From NCBI RefSeq assembly GCF_030413175.1, contig NZ_CP129212.1, positions 2,914,001 through 2,978,000 on the forward strand: a stretch of DNA of 64,000 bases. Direction: 5' to 3'. A program made the position numbers and the translations under genes. Below are positions 1-7,766 of the stretch, piece by piece. This stretch comes from Bradyrhizobium roseum (lineage in GTDB: Bacteria; Pseudomonadota; Alphaproteobacteria; Rhizobiales; Xanthobacteraceae). Under the pieces are notes generated by a model. That model saw only the letters and a program-made list of their open reading frames with translations. It ran no database searches and was not told the DNA's origin. Position 1 is the first letter of the stretch. Each line of letters opens with the position of its first letter.

Positions 1-1992
1 ACCATGGGCACCGTGGGCACCAACACCAATGCGGCGATCCAGCCTTATCTGAACTCGAAGAAGGTACCGCAGCTCTTTGCCTTGACGGGCGCAGCGGCGT
101 GGGACCAGCCGCAGGAGTTTCCCTGGACCATGGGCTTCCTGCCGACCTACATCGCCGAAGCCACGATCTATGCGCAATATATTCTCGAGAACCACCCCCG
201 CAGCCGGATCGCTGTCCTCTACCAGGACGACGGCATGGGCAAGGAATATCTCAAGGGCCTGAAGGACGGTCTTGGCGGCAAGGTGCCGATCATCGCCGAA
301 GCCGCCTACAAGGTGAGCGACCCCAACATCGAGACTCAGCTGGCCAAGCTGAAGGCCTCGGGCGCCGATGTCTTCGTCCAGTTCACCACGCCGAAATTCG
401 CCACCATGGCGATCAAGCGAAACGCCGAACTCGGCTGGCGGCCGAACCATTTCGTCGCCTCGGTCTCCAATTCCTATACCGCCGTGATGCAGCCGGCCGG
501 TCCGCAAAACGCGGAAGGCGTGATGTCGGCGGCCTACCGGCTCGAGGGCGAGGACGCGGCCGGTGCCGGCGAGGCGGCGTTCCGGGAATGGAACGCCTTT
601 ATGCAGCGCTACGTGCCGAGCATCAGCAAGACCAACGGCCAGGCCGTGCTCGGCTACCTCGTCAGTCGGACGGTCGTCGAGGTGCTGAAGAACTGCGGCG
701 ACGACCTGTCGCGCGAGAACATCATGAAGCAGGCCCGTCTGCTCAAGGGCCTCCAGCTGCCGATGATGGTGCAGGGCATTTTGCTCAACACCAGCCCGTC
801 GGACCATGCCCCGATCGAGCAGATGCGGATGATGCGCTTCACCAACGGCCAGTGGCAGCATTTCGGCCCGGTGCGCAGCGGCATCGATCCAGGCGCGGTC
901 AGCGATTCCTTCAAGACCATCTTCAAATACGGCACCGCCACCAAGAAGGACCTCGCCAACCAGCTCAACGCCAACACGGTCAGCCTGGTGACCGGCTCGT
1001 TCGGCTCGACCTACGCCCAGGTCGGGGCCGATCTGGCCTCGGTGCTCGACAACGGCACCAACCTGCGGATCCTGCCGGTGATGGGCCGCGGCTCGGTGCA
1101 GGCGGTGTCGGACATCCTGCTGCTGCGCGGCGTCGACGCCGGCATCGTGCGCAAGGACACGCTGTCCTATCTGGACCGCAAGGACTTTGCCAAGGACATC
1201 CGCAACCAGTTCGTCTATGTCGCCAAGATGTTCAACGAGGAGATGCACGTTCTCGCGCCGAGGACGATCCAGAGCATCCGCGATCTCGACGGCAAGACCG
1301 TGGTGGTGGACTTGCCCGACAGCTCGACCTTCGTGACGGCGATCAACGTGTTCGAGCGGCTCGGCATCCGTCCGCACCTCGTCTACCAGGAGCCGCGGCT
1401 CGCCGTGGACCAGCTTCGCAAGGGCGAGGTCGACGCGATCGTGGCGATCGAGGGCAAGCCGCTGCAATGGCTGAGCCAGATCAACGATCGCAATCTGCAT
1501 CTGGTGCCGGTCGAATACGCCAAGAACCTGCAGGACGAATATCTGCCCTCCAAGCTGTCGTCGCAGGACTATCCGAACCTGGTGGCGGACGGCAGCTCGG
1601 TCGAGACGATTGCTGCCGAAGCGGTGCTTGCCGCCTACAACTGGCCTGCGAACAGCGACCGCTATCGCCGGCTCGCGCTCCTGGTGGACACCATGTTCGA
1701 CAAGGTCGCGCAGCTGCAGCGTCCGCCGTTCCATCCCAAGTGGAAGGAAATGGCGTTGCGGGCAACCGTCACCGGCTGGACCCGCTTCGCAGCGGCGCAG
1801 CAATGGCTCGACCGCAACATGCCGATGCCGGGGAGCCCGGCCATATCGGCGGCGTCTGGCGCTGTACTGTCGCCTCAGCCGTCGGCGGCGCCGGCTCCCA
1901 CCGCCTTCCAATCACAGGAGCGCAGCGATCCGCTGTATCGCGAATTCCTGGAGTGGCGGGCCGGCCGCGCCAAGGCCAGCCCCAACCGCTGA
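1..1992 (+). CDS. ABC-type/TAXI-type double solute-binding protein, 5' truncated by window edge
   Basis: The reading frame is open from base 1, so the true start lies upstream; the ATG at base 4 is internal, as alignment with the next gene shows. The visible 663 residues match residue ~130 onward of the 778-residue protein at 2407. The first part is a type 1 periplasmic binding fold of the branched-chain amino-acid ABC family (Peripla_BP_6). The second part, from about residue 315, is a TAXI-family TRAP solute-binding domain with the typical GSFGSTYAQVGADLA and GRGSVQAVSDI stretches. The tail is rich in Pro, Ala and Ser. It probably acts in the periplasm as a ligand receptor. No permease or ATPase gene is nearby, so the partner transporter is unknown. 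A strong terminator follows. Confidence 0.85.
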   Translation, partial: TMGTVGTNTNAAIQPYLNSKKVPQLFALTGAAAWDQPQEFPWTMGFLPTYIAEATIYAQYILENHPRSRIAVLYQDDGMGKEYLKGLKDGLGGKVPIIAEAAYKVSDPNIETQLAKLKASGADVFVQFTTPKFATMAIKRNAELGWRPNHFVASVSNSYTAVMQPAGPQNAEGVMSAAYRLEGEDAAGAGEAAFREWNAFMQRYVPSISKTNGQAVLGYLVSRTVVEVLKNCGDDLSRENIMKQARLLKGLQLPMMVQGILLNTSPSDHAPIEQMRMMRFTNGQWQHFGPVRSGIDPGAVSDSFKTIFKYGTATKKDLANQLNANTVSLVTGSFGSTYAQVGADLASVLDNGTNLRILPVMGRGSVQAVSDILLLRGVDAGIVRKDTLSYLDRKDFAKDIRNQFVYVAKMFNEEMHVLAPRTIQSIRDLDGKTVVVDLPDSSTFVTAINVFERLGIRPHLVYQEPRLAVDQLRKGEVDAIVAIEGKPLQWLSQINDRNLHLVPVEYAKNLQDEYLPSKLSSQDYPNLVADGSSVETIAAEAVLAAYNWPANSDRYRRLALLVDTMFDKVAQLQRPPFHPKWKEMALRATVTGWTRFAAAQQWLDRNMPMPGSPAISAASGAVLSPQPSAAPAPTAFQSQERSDPLYREFLEWRAGRAKASPNR

Positions 1993-2406
1993 TCGGAACG
2001 GCCGATACCAAGGCTTAATGCTAGAGACGGCCCGCTTCGGCGGGCCGTTTGCTTTTGGGACAAAGGCGCGGCAACCCTGGCGAGGGCCGTCGTGAAGCGA
2101 GCGAGTGCTGCGCGGCGCAAGCATGGACGACCGAGTCATGCGGCCAGGACTCGCCGACTTCTCCCATGGGTTGCATATGCAATCAGGGGGTGTGCAACTA
2201 TTCGCCGGTACGACTGAGCTCTCGTCGACGGGATGTGCTGTATTGTCGCGGCATAAACACACAATCGACCGATACAGCGCTGTGTAACAGATCGCCTTGA
2301 CACAAAATCAATCCAAAGGGGACACAATCTCAGCGAGTAGCGCTGAGACGCTATACGTCACGGTGCACAAGACATCGCAGATAAATCGCTCTAGGGGGGC
2401 AGGCAG
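1993..2406 (+). other. Intergenic region between the tandem copies
   Basis: These 414 bases hold the terminator at 2027-2057 and, further down, a TTGACA hexamer at 2297-2302 that could be a -35 element for the second copy; a matching -10 at the usual spacing is not clear. Short open frames here show no coding character. A run of G residues at 2394-2399 serves as the ribosome binding site of the next gene. Confidence 0.5.
2027..2057 (+). terminator. Rho-independent terminator with TTCG tetraloop
   Basis: A perfect 9-bp stem (2027-2035 with 2040-2048, ACGGCCCGC/GCGGGCCGT) closes a TTCG tetraloop and is followed by TTTGCTTTT. It lies 35 bases after the stop of the first double-binding-protein gene, so the two tandem copies are probably transcribed separately. 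Confidence 0.9.
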
Positions 2407-4743
2407 ATGCGGGCTTTGATCGACACTCGCTGGGCGGTGACACGATCTTCTGAACTCGTGACCCAATCTTCCGCGCCGCGGCGCAGCGTTGCAACGGCGC
2501 TGGTTCTTGTCGCGATGACGGGGCCGGCTTTCGGGCAGGGCCTTCCGGCGCCAAGCGCCACCGAAATCCGGATCGGCAACACAGCGCCCTACACCGGTCC
2601 GGCGTCCGCCTATGGCATCATTGCCAAGGGCTTCATCGCGTACCTGGAAAAGACCAACGCCGAAGGCGGCATCAACGGTCGCAAGGTCAATGTGATCACC
2701 TACGACGACGCCTATGAGCCGACCAAGACCATGGCGATGACCCGCAAGCTGGTCGAGGAAGACAATGTTCTTCTCACGCTCGGGACCATCGGCACCAACA
2801 CCAATGCGGCGATCCAGCCTTATCTCAACTCGAAGAAGGTGCCGCACCTTTTCGCCCTGTCGGGTGCGGCGGCCTGGGATCAGCCGCAGGAGTTTCCCTG
2901 GACCATCGGCTTCCTGCCGACCTACACGGCCGAGGCGCAAATCTTTGCGCAATATCTTCTGGAGAACCATCCGCGCAGCAAGATCGCCGTCCTCTACCAG
3001 GATGACGGCATGGGCAAGGAATATCTCAAGGGCCTGAAGGACGGCCTCGGCGGCAAGATGCCGATCGTGGCGGAAGCCACCTACAAGGTGAGCGACACCA
3101 ACATCGACGCCCAGATGGTCAAGCTCAAGGCCTCGGGTGCCGACGTCCTCATGGAGTTCACCACGCCGAAATTCGCGGTCATGGCGATCAAGCGAAGCGC
3201 CGAACTTGGCTGGAGGCCGCTGCAGTTCGCCGCCTCGATCTCCAATTCGTACACGGCCGTGATTCAGCCGGCGGGCCCGCAAAATGCGGAAGGCCTGCTG
3301 TCGGCGGCCTACCGGCTCGAAGGCGAAGACGTGGCGTCGGCCGGCGAGGCGGTGTTCCGGGACTGGAGCAACTTCATGCAGCGCTATATGCCGGGCATCA
3401 GCAAGACCAACGGCCAGGCGGTGCTCGGCTATCTCGTCGGCAAGCTGACGGTCGAGGTGCTGAAGAACTGCGGCGACGACCTGTCGCGCGAGAATATCAT
3501 GCGGCAGGCCCGCCTGCTCAAGGGCATCCAGCTCCCGATGATGGTGCAGGGCATTTTGATCAACACCAGCCCGTCCGACCATGCGCCGATCGAGCAGATG
3601 CGGATGATGCGCTTCACCAACGGCCAGTGGCAGCACTTCGGCCCGGTGCGCAGCGGCGTCGACGCTGGCGCGGTCAGCGAGTCCTTCAAGACCATCTTCA
3701 AATACGGCACGGCCACCAAGCGCGATCTGGCCAACCAGCTCAACGCCAACACGGTGAGCCTGATGACCGGCTCGTTCGGCTCAACCTACGCGCAGGTCGG
3801 CGCCGATCTGGCCTCGGTGCTCGACAACGGGACGGCGCTGCGAATCCTGCCGGTGATGGGCCGCGGCTCGGTGCAGGCGGTGTCCGACATCCTGCTGCTG
3901 CGCGGCGTCGACGCCGGCATCGTGCGCAAGGATACGCTGTCCTATCTGGACCGCAAGGACTTTGCCAAGGACATCCGCAACCAGTTCGTCTATGTCGCCA
4001 AGATGTTCAACGAGGAGATGCACGTTCTCGCGCCGAGGACGATCAAGAGCGTGCGCGATCTCGACGGCAAGACCGTGGTGGTCGATCTGCCCGACAGTTC
4101 GACCTTCGTGACGGCAATCAACGTGTTCGAGCAGCTCGGCATCCGTCCGCACCTCGTCTATCAGGAGCCGCGGCTGGCGATCGACCAATTGCGCAAGGGG
4201 GAGGTCGACGCGATCGTGGCGATCGAAGGCAAGCCGGTGCAATGGCTGAACCAGATCACGGACCGCAATCTGCATCTGGTGCCGGTCGAGTACGCCAAGA
4301 ACCTGCAGGAGGAATATCTGCCCTCCAAGCTCTCGTCGCAGGACTATCCGAACCTGGTGGCGGATGGCGCCTTGGTCGAGACGATTGCGGCCGAAGCCGT
4401 ACTGGCGTCGTACAATTGGGCGCCGAACAGCGACCGCTATCGCCGGCTCGCGCTGCTGGTGGACACCATGTTCGACAAGGTGACGCAGCTGCAGCGTCCG
4501 CCGTTCCATCCAAAGTGGAAGGAAATGGCGCCGCGCGCCACGGTATCGGGGTGGACACGCTTCAGGGCGGCGCAGGAATGGCTCGATCGCAACATGCCGC
4601 TGTCCTCGGGGACGGCGGCGGTGTCAGGCGCCGTGCCACCGCCGCCGCGAGGTTCCGTAGGCTCCGCCGCACTTGCCCCGCAGGACCCGCTCTATCGCGA
4701 ATTCCTGGAATGGCGGGCCAACCGCGCCAAGTCTGCCCGATAA
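2407..4743 (+). CDS. ABC-type/TAXI-type double solute-binding protein, complete copy
   Basis: This 778-residue exported protein joins two unrelated receptor folds. Residues ~27-44 are a hydrophobic signal segment (SVATALVLVAMTGPAFG) preceded by an unusually long N-terminal stretch. Residues ~55-420 are a Peripla_BP_6 domain as in branched-chain amino-acid or amide-binding receptors. Residues ~445-730 are a TAXI-family TRAP receptor domain. The C-terminus is Pro/Ala-rich and ends in a conserved PLYREFLEWRANRAK segment also present in the upstream copy. Start ATG 2407 is favoured by the G-rich Shine-Dalgarno just before it, although in-frame GTG codons at 2437 and 2458 would give a shorter signal peptide. 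ABC and TRAP receptors normally feed different transporters, so ligand and partner cannot be named. Confidence 0.85.
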   Translation: MRALIDTRWAVTRSSELVTQSSAPRRSVATALVLVAMTGPAFGQGLPAPSATEIRIGNTAPYTGPASAYGIIAKGFIAYLEKTNAEGGINGRKVNVITYDDAYEPTKTMAMTRKLVEEDNVLLTLGTIGTNTNAAIQPYLNSKKVPHLFALSGAAAWDQPQEFPWTIGFLPTYTAEAQIFAQYLLENHPRSKIAVLYQDDGMGKEYLKGLKDGLGGKMPIVAEATYKVSDTNIDAQMVKLKASGADVLMEFTTPKFAVMAIKRSAELGWRPLQFAASISNSYTAVIQPAGPQNAEGLLSAAYRLEGEDVASAGEAVFRDWSNFMQRYMPGISKTNGQAVLGYLVGKLTVEVLKNCGDDLSRENIMRQARLLKGIQLPMMVQGILINTSPSDHAPIEQMRMMRFTNGQWQHFGPVRSGVDAGAVSESFKTIFKYGTATKRDLANQLNANTVSLMTGSFGSTYAQVGADLASVLDNGTALRILPVMGRGSVQAVSDILLLRGVDAGIVRKDTLSYLDRKDFAKDIRNQFVYVAKMFNEEMHVLAPRTIKSVRDLDGKTVVVDLPDSSTFVTAINVFEQLGIRPHLVYQEPRLAIDQLRKGEVDAIVAIEGKPVQWLNQITDRNLHLVPVEYAKNLQEEYLPSKLSSQDYPNLVADGALVETIAAEAVLASYNWAPNSDRYRRLALLVDTMFDKVTQLQRPPFHPKWKEMAPRATVSGWTRFRAAQEWLDRNMPLSSGTAAVSGAVPPPPRGSVGSAALAPQDPLYREFLEWRANRAKSAR

Positions 4744-4770
4744 TAGTGGCAACACTCGATAGACATCGGG

Positions 4771-4800
4771 GCGCGCCGTTCAATTCGGCGCGCTCTTCTT
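4771..4800 (+). terminator. Rho-independent terminator
   Basis: An 8-bp perfect GC stem (GCGCGCCG 4771-4778 with CGGCGCGC 4786-4793) closes a 7-base loop and is followed by TCTTCTT. It lies 27 bases after the second double-binding-protein gene, facing the leftward NAD-kinase-like gene. Confidence 0.8.
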
Positions 4801-4822
4801 CGAAAGCCGCCTGAATATTCGA

Positions 4823-5761
4823 TCAGACGACCAACCGGCCCTGGCGCTCGGCGACCGCGATCTGCACTTCGGTTCCCGAATTGAAGTCAAGGCGATCGGC
4901 TTCGATGCCGTCGCTGAAGATGACGCCGTTTTCCGGCATCAGCGACCGGACGCTGAGCTGTTCGGATCGCGCCAGCCGGCCATAGACGAGCTTCACCTGC
5001 GATGTCCGGCTTGGAAACGGCTCGCGTACCGCAAATCGCAATTCCTCGCAGTCCCACGGTTGCGGCGCGTAAGCTGGCGCGTCCTCGTTCGCGCTGCCGA
5101 GCGCGGCGGCGATGGCGAGTGAACCAGTGACGATGCTCTTGAACCACGCGGTCGAGCCGAGGCCGGTCGAGACGATCAGCCCGCTCGACGACTGCGTTTC
5201 TTTCTGCTCGCCTGCGGCGATCTGGTAGATCGCTGAGGTATGGGAGCGGGTCCCGATGAAGATGTCGTTGACGGCGTGGAGCACCTGGCCATTGGCCAGC
5301 GTCGCCTTGGCCATCGTGACGGACTTGAAGTCGCGCCGTCCAGCCGCGACCTCCCGCAGCAGCGCGGGGAGGTCGACGGGTTCGAACGGCAGCAGAATGC
5401 CGTCGTAGCGACCGGCGTCGGGGTTGAGGCCGATCAGCGGGTGGCCGTCGAGATATTTCATGGTGTTGGCGACCAACCCATCCTGGCCGAGGGCGACCAC
5501 GATGTCGGCCGGACCGAACATGAAGTTCGGCAGAAAGCTCCGTTCGATGATCTGGTAGCGGCCCCATTGCTCCAGGGTCTGCACCGTGCGGCGCTGCTGC
5601 GCGAGATAGATGTCATGCTCGCGCTGATAGTCGGAGAAGTCGGCGCCGAGGTGCTCGACGTAGAACCGCGCCTGCGCCGGCGTCAGGTATTTGGCGATCA
5701 GGTCCTCCAGCCGGGTCTTGCGGGTGACCAGGATCACCTTGCGATCATTGTTGGCGGGCAT
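4823..5761 (-). CDS. NAD kinase-like / diacylglycerol-kinase-fold protein
   Basis: This 312-residue protein looks like the ATP-NAD kinase fold. It has FGPADIVVALGQDGLVAN where true NAD kinases carry the GGDG nucleotide-binding motif, and later SSGLIVSTGLGSTAW, which corresponds to the conserved TPTGSTAY region. Family members phosphorylate NAD(H) to NADP(H), but the changed GGDG (here GQDG) leaves activity or substrate uncertain. The start ATG lies inside the last codons of the SPFH gene (17-base overlap), so the two are very probably co-transcribed and translationally coupled. The divergent NrtR-like regulator supports a link to NAD metabolism. A sugar or lipid kinase of the same fold is the main alternative. 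Confidence 0.7.
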   Translation of the reverse strand: MPANNDRKVILVTRKTRLEDLIAKYLTPAQARFYVEHLGADFSDYQREHDIYLAQQRRTVQTLEQWGRYQIIERSFLPNFMFGPADIVVALGQDGLVANTMKYLDGHPLIGLNPDAGRYDGILLPFEPVDLPALLREVAAGRRDFKSVTMAKATLANGQVLHAVNDIFIGTRSHTSAIYQIAAGEQKETQSSSGLIVSTGLGSTAWFKSIVTGSLAIAAALGSANEDAPAYAPQPWDCEELRFAVREPFPSRTSQVKLVYGRLARSEQLSVRSLMPENGVIFSDGIEADRLDFNSGTEVQIAVAERQGRLVV

Positions 5762-6791
5762 GGACAGCCCCCGTGGACTTCGGCTTTTCCATCAGCGCCT
5801 GCAACAGTTCCGGCGACACGTTGAGCTGCCCGATCCGCTCGGCCTTTTCGGCAATTCCGGCGAAGGCCTGGGCGATCAATTGGCCGGGCTGCATGCCCGC
5901 GGCGGCAAGCGCCTGCACCACCCTGGTGTCGATGCCCTCGAATATCTTCATCAGCGCGCCAACCCGGTAGGCTTCCGCGTCGGCCAGCGTTCGGGTGTTT
6001 TCGGCGTTGAGCGCGACGAAGTCCTTGCGCTTGCCTTCGAGCGAGATGTCTGCGGTCATTCCGGACTCGCGCAGCTCGTTCTGCTTGGCCACCACGCTGG
6101 CCTCGGCGTCCATCTGGGTCTCGCGGATGGAGCGCTTCTTCTGCTCGACGGCGATCTCGGTATCGAGCTCGCTCTCGCGGATGGCGCGTTCCTGCTCGAC
6201 GGCAAAGTTGCGCCGCGCGAAGATCGCCTCGTCCGCGCTCTTGAGGATGGCCTCACGCGCTTCCGCTTCGAGCGCCTTGGCGGTGTCGGGCGTCGGCTTC
6301 ACGCCGCGGATCGAAACGCCGAGGATTTCAAGTCCCAGGGAGGCGATGTCCGCGCGGTTCCTCAGTCCTGATGCGATGATGTCGGCGATACGGTCGGAGG
6401 CCTGCAGCGCTTCCTTGAGCGTCAGTTCCTTCACCGCCTGCTGGGCCAGCACTTCCACCGTACCCAGGATCCGCTGTGGCAGCTTCTCCGGATCATCGGA
6501 TTCGTAGGTCTTGCCGTCGGCCTTCAGCGTGAAGTTGAGCATCGAGGCGGCCCGCTTCGGCTCGCCAATACGATAGGTGACGTGGCCCTGGATGGTGAGG
6601 GCCTGAAAGTCGCGGGCGATGTGCTGGAAGATGAAAGCCGCGTCCCGGCTTCCAATCGGAACTGCGACCAGCGAGCTGACGGGCGCGTAGTACAGCGTGG
6701 AGAGCCCGGCACCTTCGCGGGTAACCTCGCCGGCCCGGTATTTCATCAGATAGGTGGTGGGCTGGGCTTTGACGAAGCGAATTCCGAACAT
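5745..6791 (-). CDS. SPFH / band 7 domain protein
   Basis: This 348-residue protein of the stomatin-prohibitin-flotillin-HflK/C superfamily starts with MFGIRFVKAQPTTYLMKYRAGEV. The ATG at 6791 has GGAG six bases upstream and is preferred over in-frame upstream codons. Residues ~10-185 form the SPFH domain. Residues ~190-290 are a charged, heptad-like coiled coil (EQERAIRESELDTEIAVEQ). The C-terminal part (residues ~290-348) is short and partly hydrophobic. No clear membrane helix is seen, so membrane association would be peripheral or through the N-terminus. Bacterial SPFH proteins form oligomeric scaffolds. It is the first gene of a two-gene operon with the NAD-kinase-like gene and faces the NrtR-like gene. 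Confidence 0.8.
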   Translation of the reverse strand: MFGIRFVKAQPTTYLMKYRAGEVTREGAGLSTLYYAPVSSLVAVPIGSRDAAFIFQHIARDFQALTIQGHVTYRIGEPKRAASMLNFTLKADGKTYESDDPEKLPQRILGTVEVLAQQAVKELTLKEALQASDRIADIIASGLRNRADIASLGLEILGVSIRGVKPTPDTAKALEAEAREAILKSADEAIFARRNFAVEQERAIRESELDTEIAVEQKKRSIRETQMDAEASVVAKQNELRESGMTADISLEGKRKDFVALNAENTRTLADAEAYRVGALMKIFEGIDTRVVQALAAAGMQPGQLIAQAFAGIAEKAERIGQLNVSPELLQALMEKPKSTGAVHARQQ

Positions 6792-6815
6792 GACGCTCTC
6801 CATAAGTGGGTCTGG

Positions 6816-6852
6816 ACAACTAAGTAAGTTGGACTGTACAACTAAGTATGTT
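6816..6852. promoter_or_regulatory. Direct-repeat operator candidate in a divergent promoter
   Basis: ACAACTAAGTAAGTT (6816-6830) recurs as ACAACTAAGTATGTT (6838-6852), 14 of 15 bases identical, with starts 22 bases apart (about two helical turns). Each copy also has AACT/AGTT-type partial dyad symmetry. The pair sits between the starts of the SPFH gene and the NrtR-like gene, the expected place for a site bound by the regulator. Confidence 0.6.
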
Positions 6853-6886
6853 ACTGTCAAGCAGGTAATCGAGAAGGTTCATGGTG

Positions 6887-7618
6887 ATGGCAGACGACCG
6901 CGAAAAAGCTCTCGACGGGCCGGGGAGGCTGGACTTTCCGAGGCCGCTGACGACGGTCGACGTCGTCATCTTCACCGTCAGGGAGGGTGTGCTTCAGGTT
7001 CTGCTGATTCAGCGGCCGGCGGATGAAGACGAGCCGTTTCCTGCGGCCTGGGCGCTGCCGGGCGGCTTTGTCGACACCGGCCGAGACGCCGACCTGCAAA
7101 GCTGCGCGGTTCGCAAGCTGAAGGATAAGACCGGGGTGGTCAGTCCTTATCTCGAGCAATTGGGAAGCTGGGGCAGTGCTACCCGCGATCCGCGTGGCTG
7201 GTCCGCCACGCATGCGTACTTCGCGCTGTTGCCCGCGGCGCCCCTTGCGGGCGCGGGAGCTGCCGACGCGCGGTGGTTTCCGGTGGGCACCAGCAAGGGC
7301 AAGCTGAAACTAGCCTTCGATCACGCCGAAATTCTGGAAACCGCGATCCAGCGGCTGCGCAGCAAGGTCGAATATACGTCGTTGCCAGCCTATCTGATGC
7401 CGCCGGAGTTCACGCTGCCGGACCTGCAGCGGGTGTATGAGATCGTACTTGACCGCCCGCTGGAAAAGAGCGCGTTCCGGACCCGCATGCTGGCGGCCGA
7501 TCTGATCGAGCCGGTAGCGAGGATGCGCAAAGGTCCCAACCGGCCTGCGCAGCTGTATCGCCTGAAGAAGACCAAATCACCGATCTATTTTGCCCGGACC
7601 TTCAACCCGCCGGGCTGA
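6887..7618 (+). CDS. NrtR-like Nudix-domain transcriptional regulator
   Basis: The protein (243 residues from ATG 6887; ATG 6881 is also possible, but GAGAAGG at 6871-6877 is better spaced for 6887) has an N-terminal Nudix domain and a C-terminal winged-helix domain around LMPPEFTLPDLQRVYEIVL and FRTRML. This is the layout of NrtR, the ADP-ribose-sensing repressor of NAD metabolism genes. The Nudix box is degenerate: GGFVD is kept, but the REUxEExG core reads RKLKDKTG, so the catalytic glutamates are gone. That suggests a ligand sensor without hydrolase activity. It is divergent from the SPFH and NAD-kinase-like genes, and the direct repeat between them is its likely operator. Cognate ligand and targets are inferred only. 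Confidence 0.78.
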   Translation: MADDREKALDGPGRLDFPRPLTTVDVVIFTVREGVLQVLLIQRPADEDEPFPAAWALPGGFVDTGRDADLQSCAVRKLKDKTGVVSPYLEQLGSWGSATRDPRGWSATHAYFALLPAAPLAGAGAADARWFPVGTSKGKLKLAFDHAEILETAIQRLRSKVEYTSLPAYLMPPEFTLPDLQRVYEIVLDRPLEKSAFRTRMLAADLIEPVARMRKGPNRPAQLYRLKKTKSPIYFARTFNPPG

Positions 7619-7680
7619 TCCGACTTCCACGGCCGCACGCGCGGCAGGTGGATAGCGTCATGCCGGCAATGCAGGGCTCA

Positions 7681-7710
7681 TTGACACAAAATAGTGTATC
7701 GCCTTGGTAT
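7681..7710 (+). promoter_or_regulatory. Sigma-70-like promoter candidate
   Basis: TTGACA (7681-7686) followed after 18 bases by TGGTAT (7705-7710), about 55 bases before the CoA-transferase start. The -35 is perfect and the -10 is weak. The 12-mer TTGACACAAAAT here also occurs at 2297-2308. Confidence 0.4.
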
Positions 7711-7766
7711 CGCAGCGGCGGGGGATGATCCCCGCGCCACCACGCCAAAAAATTCGGAGGAAGTTC

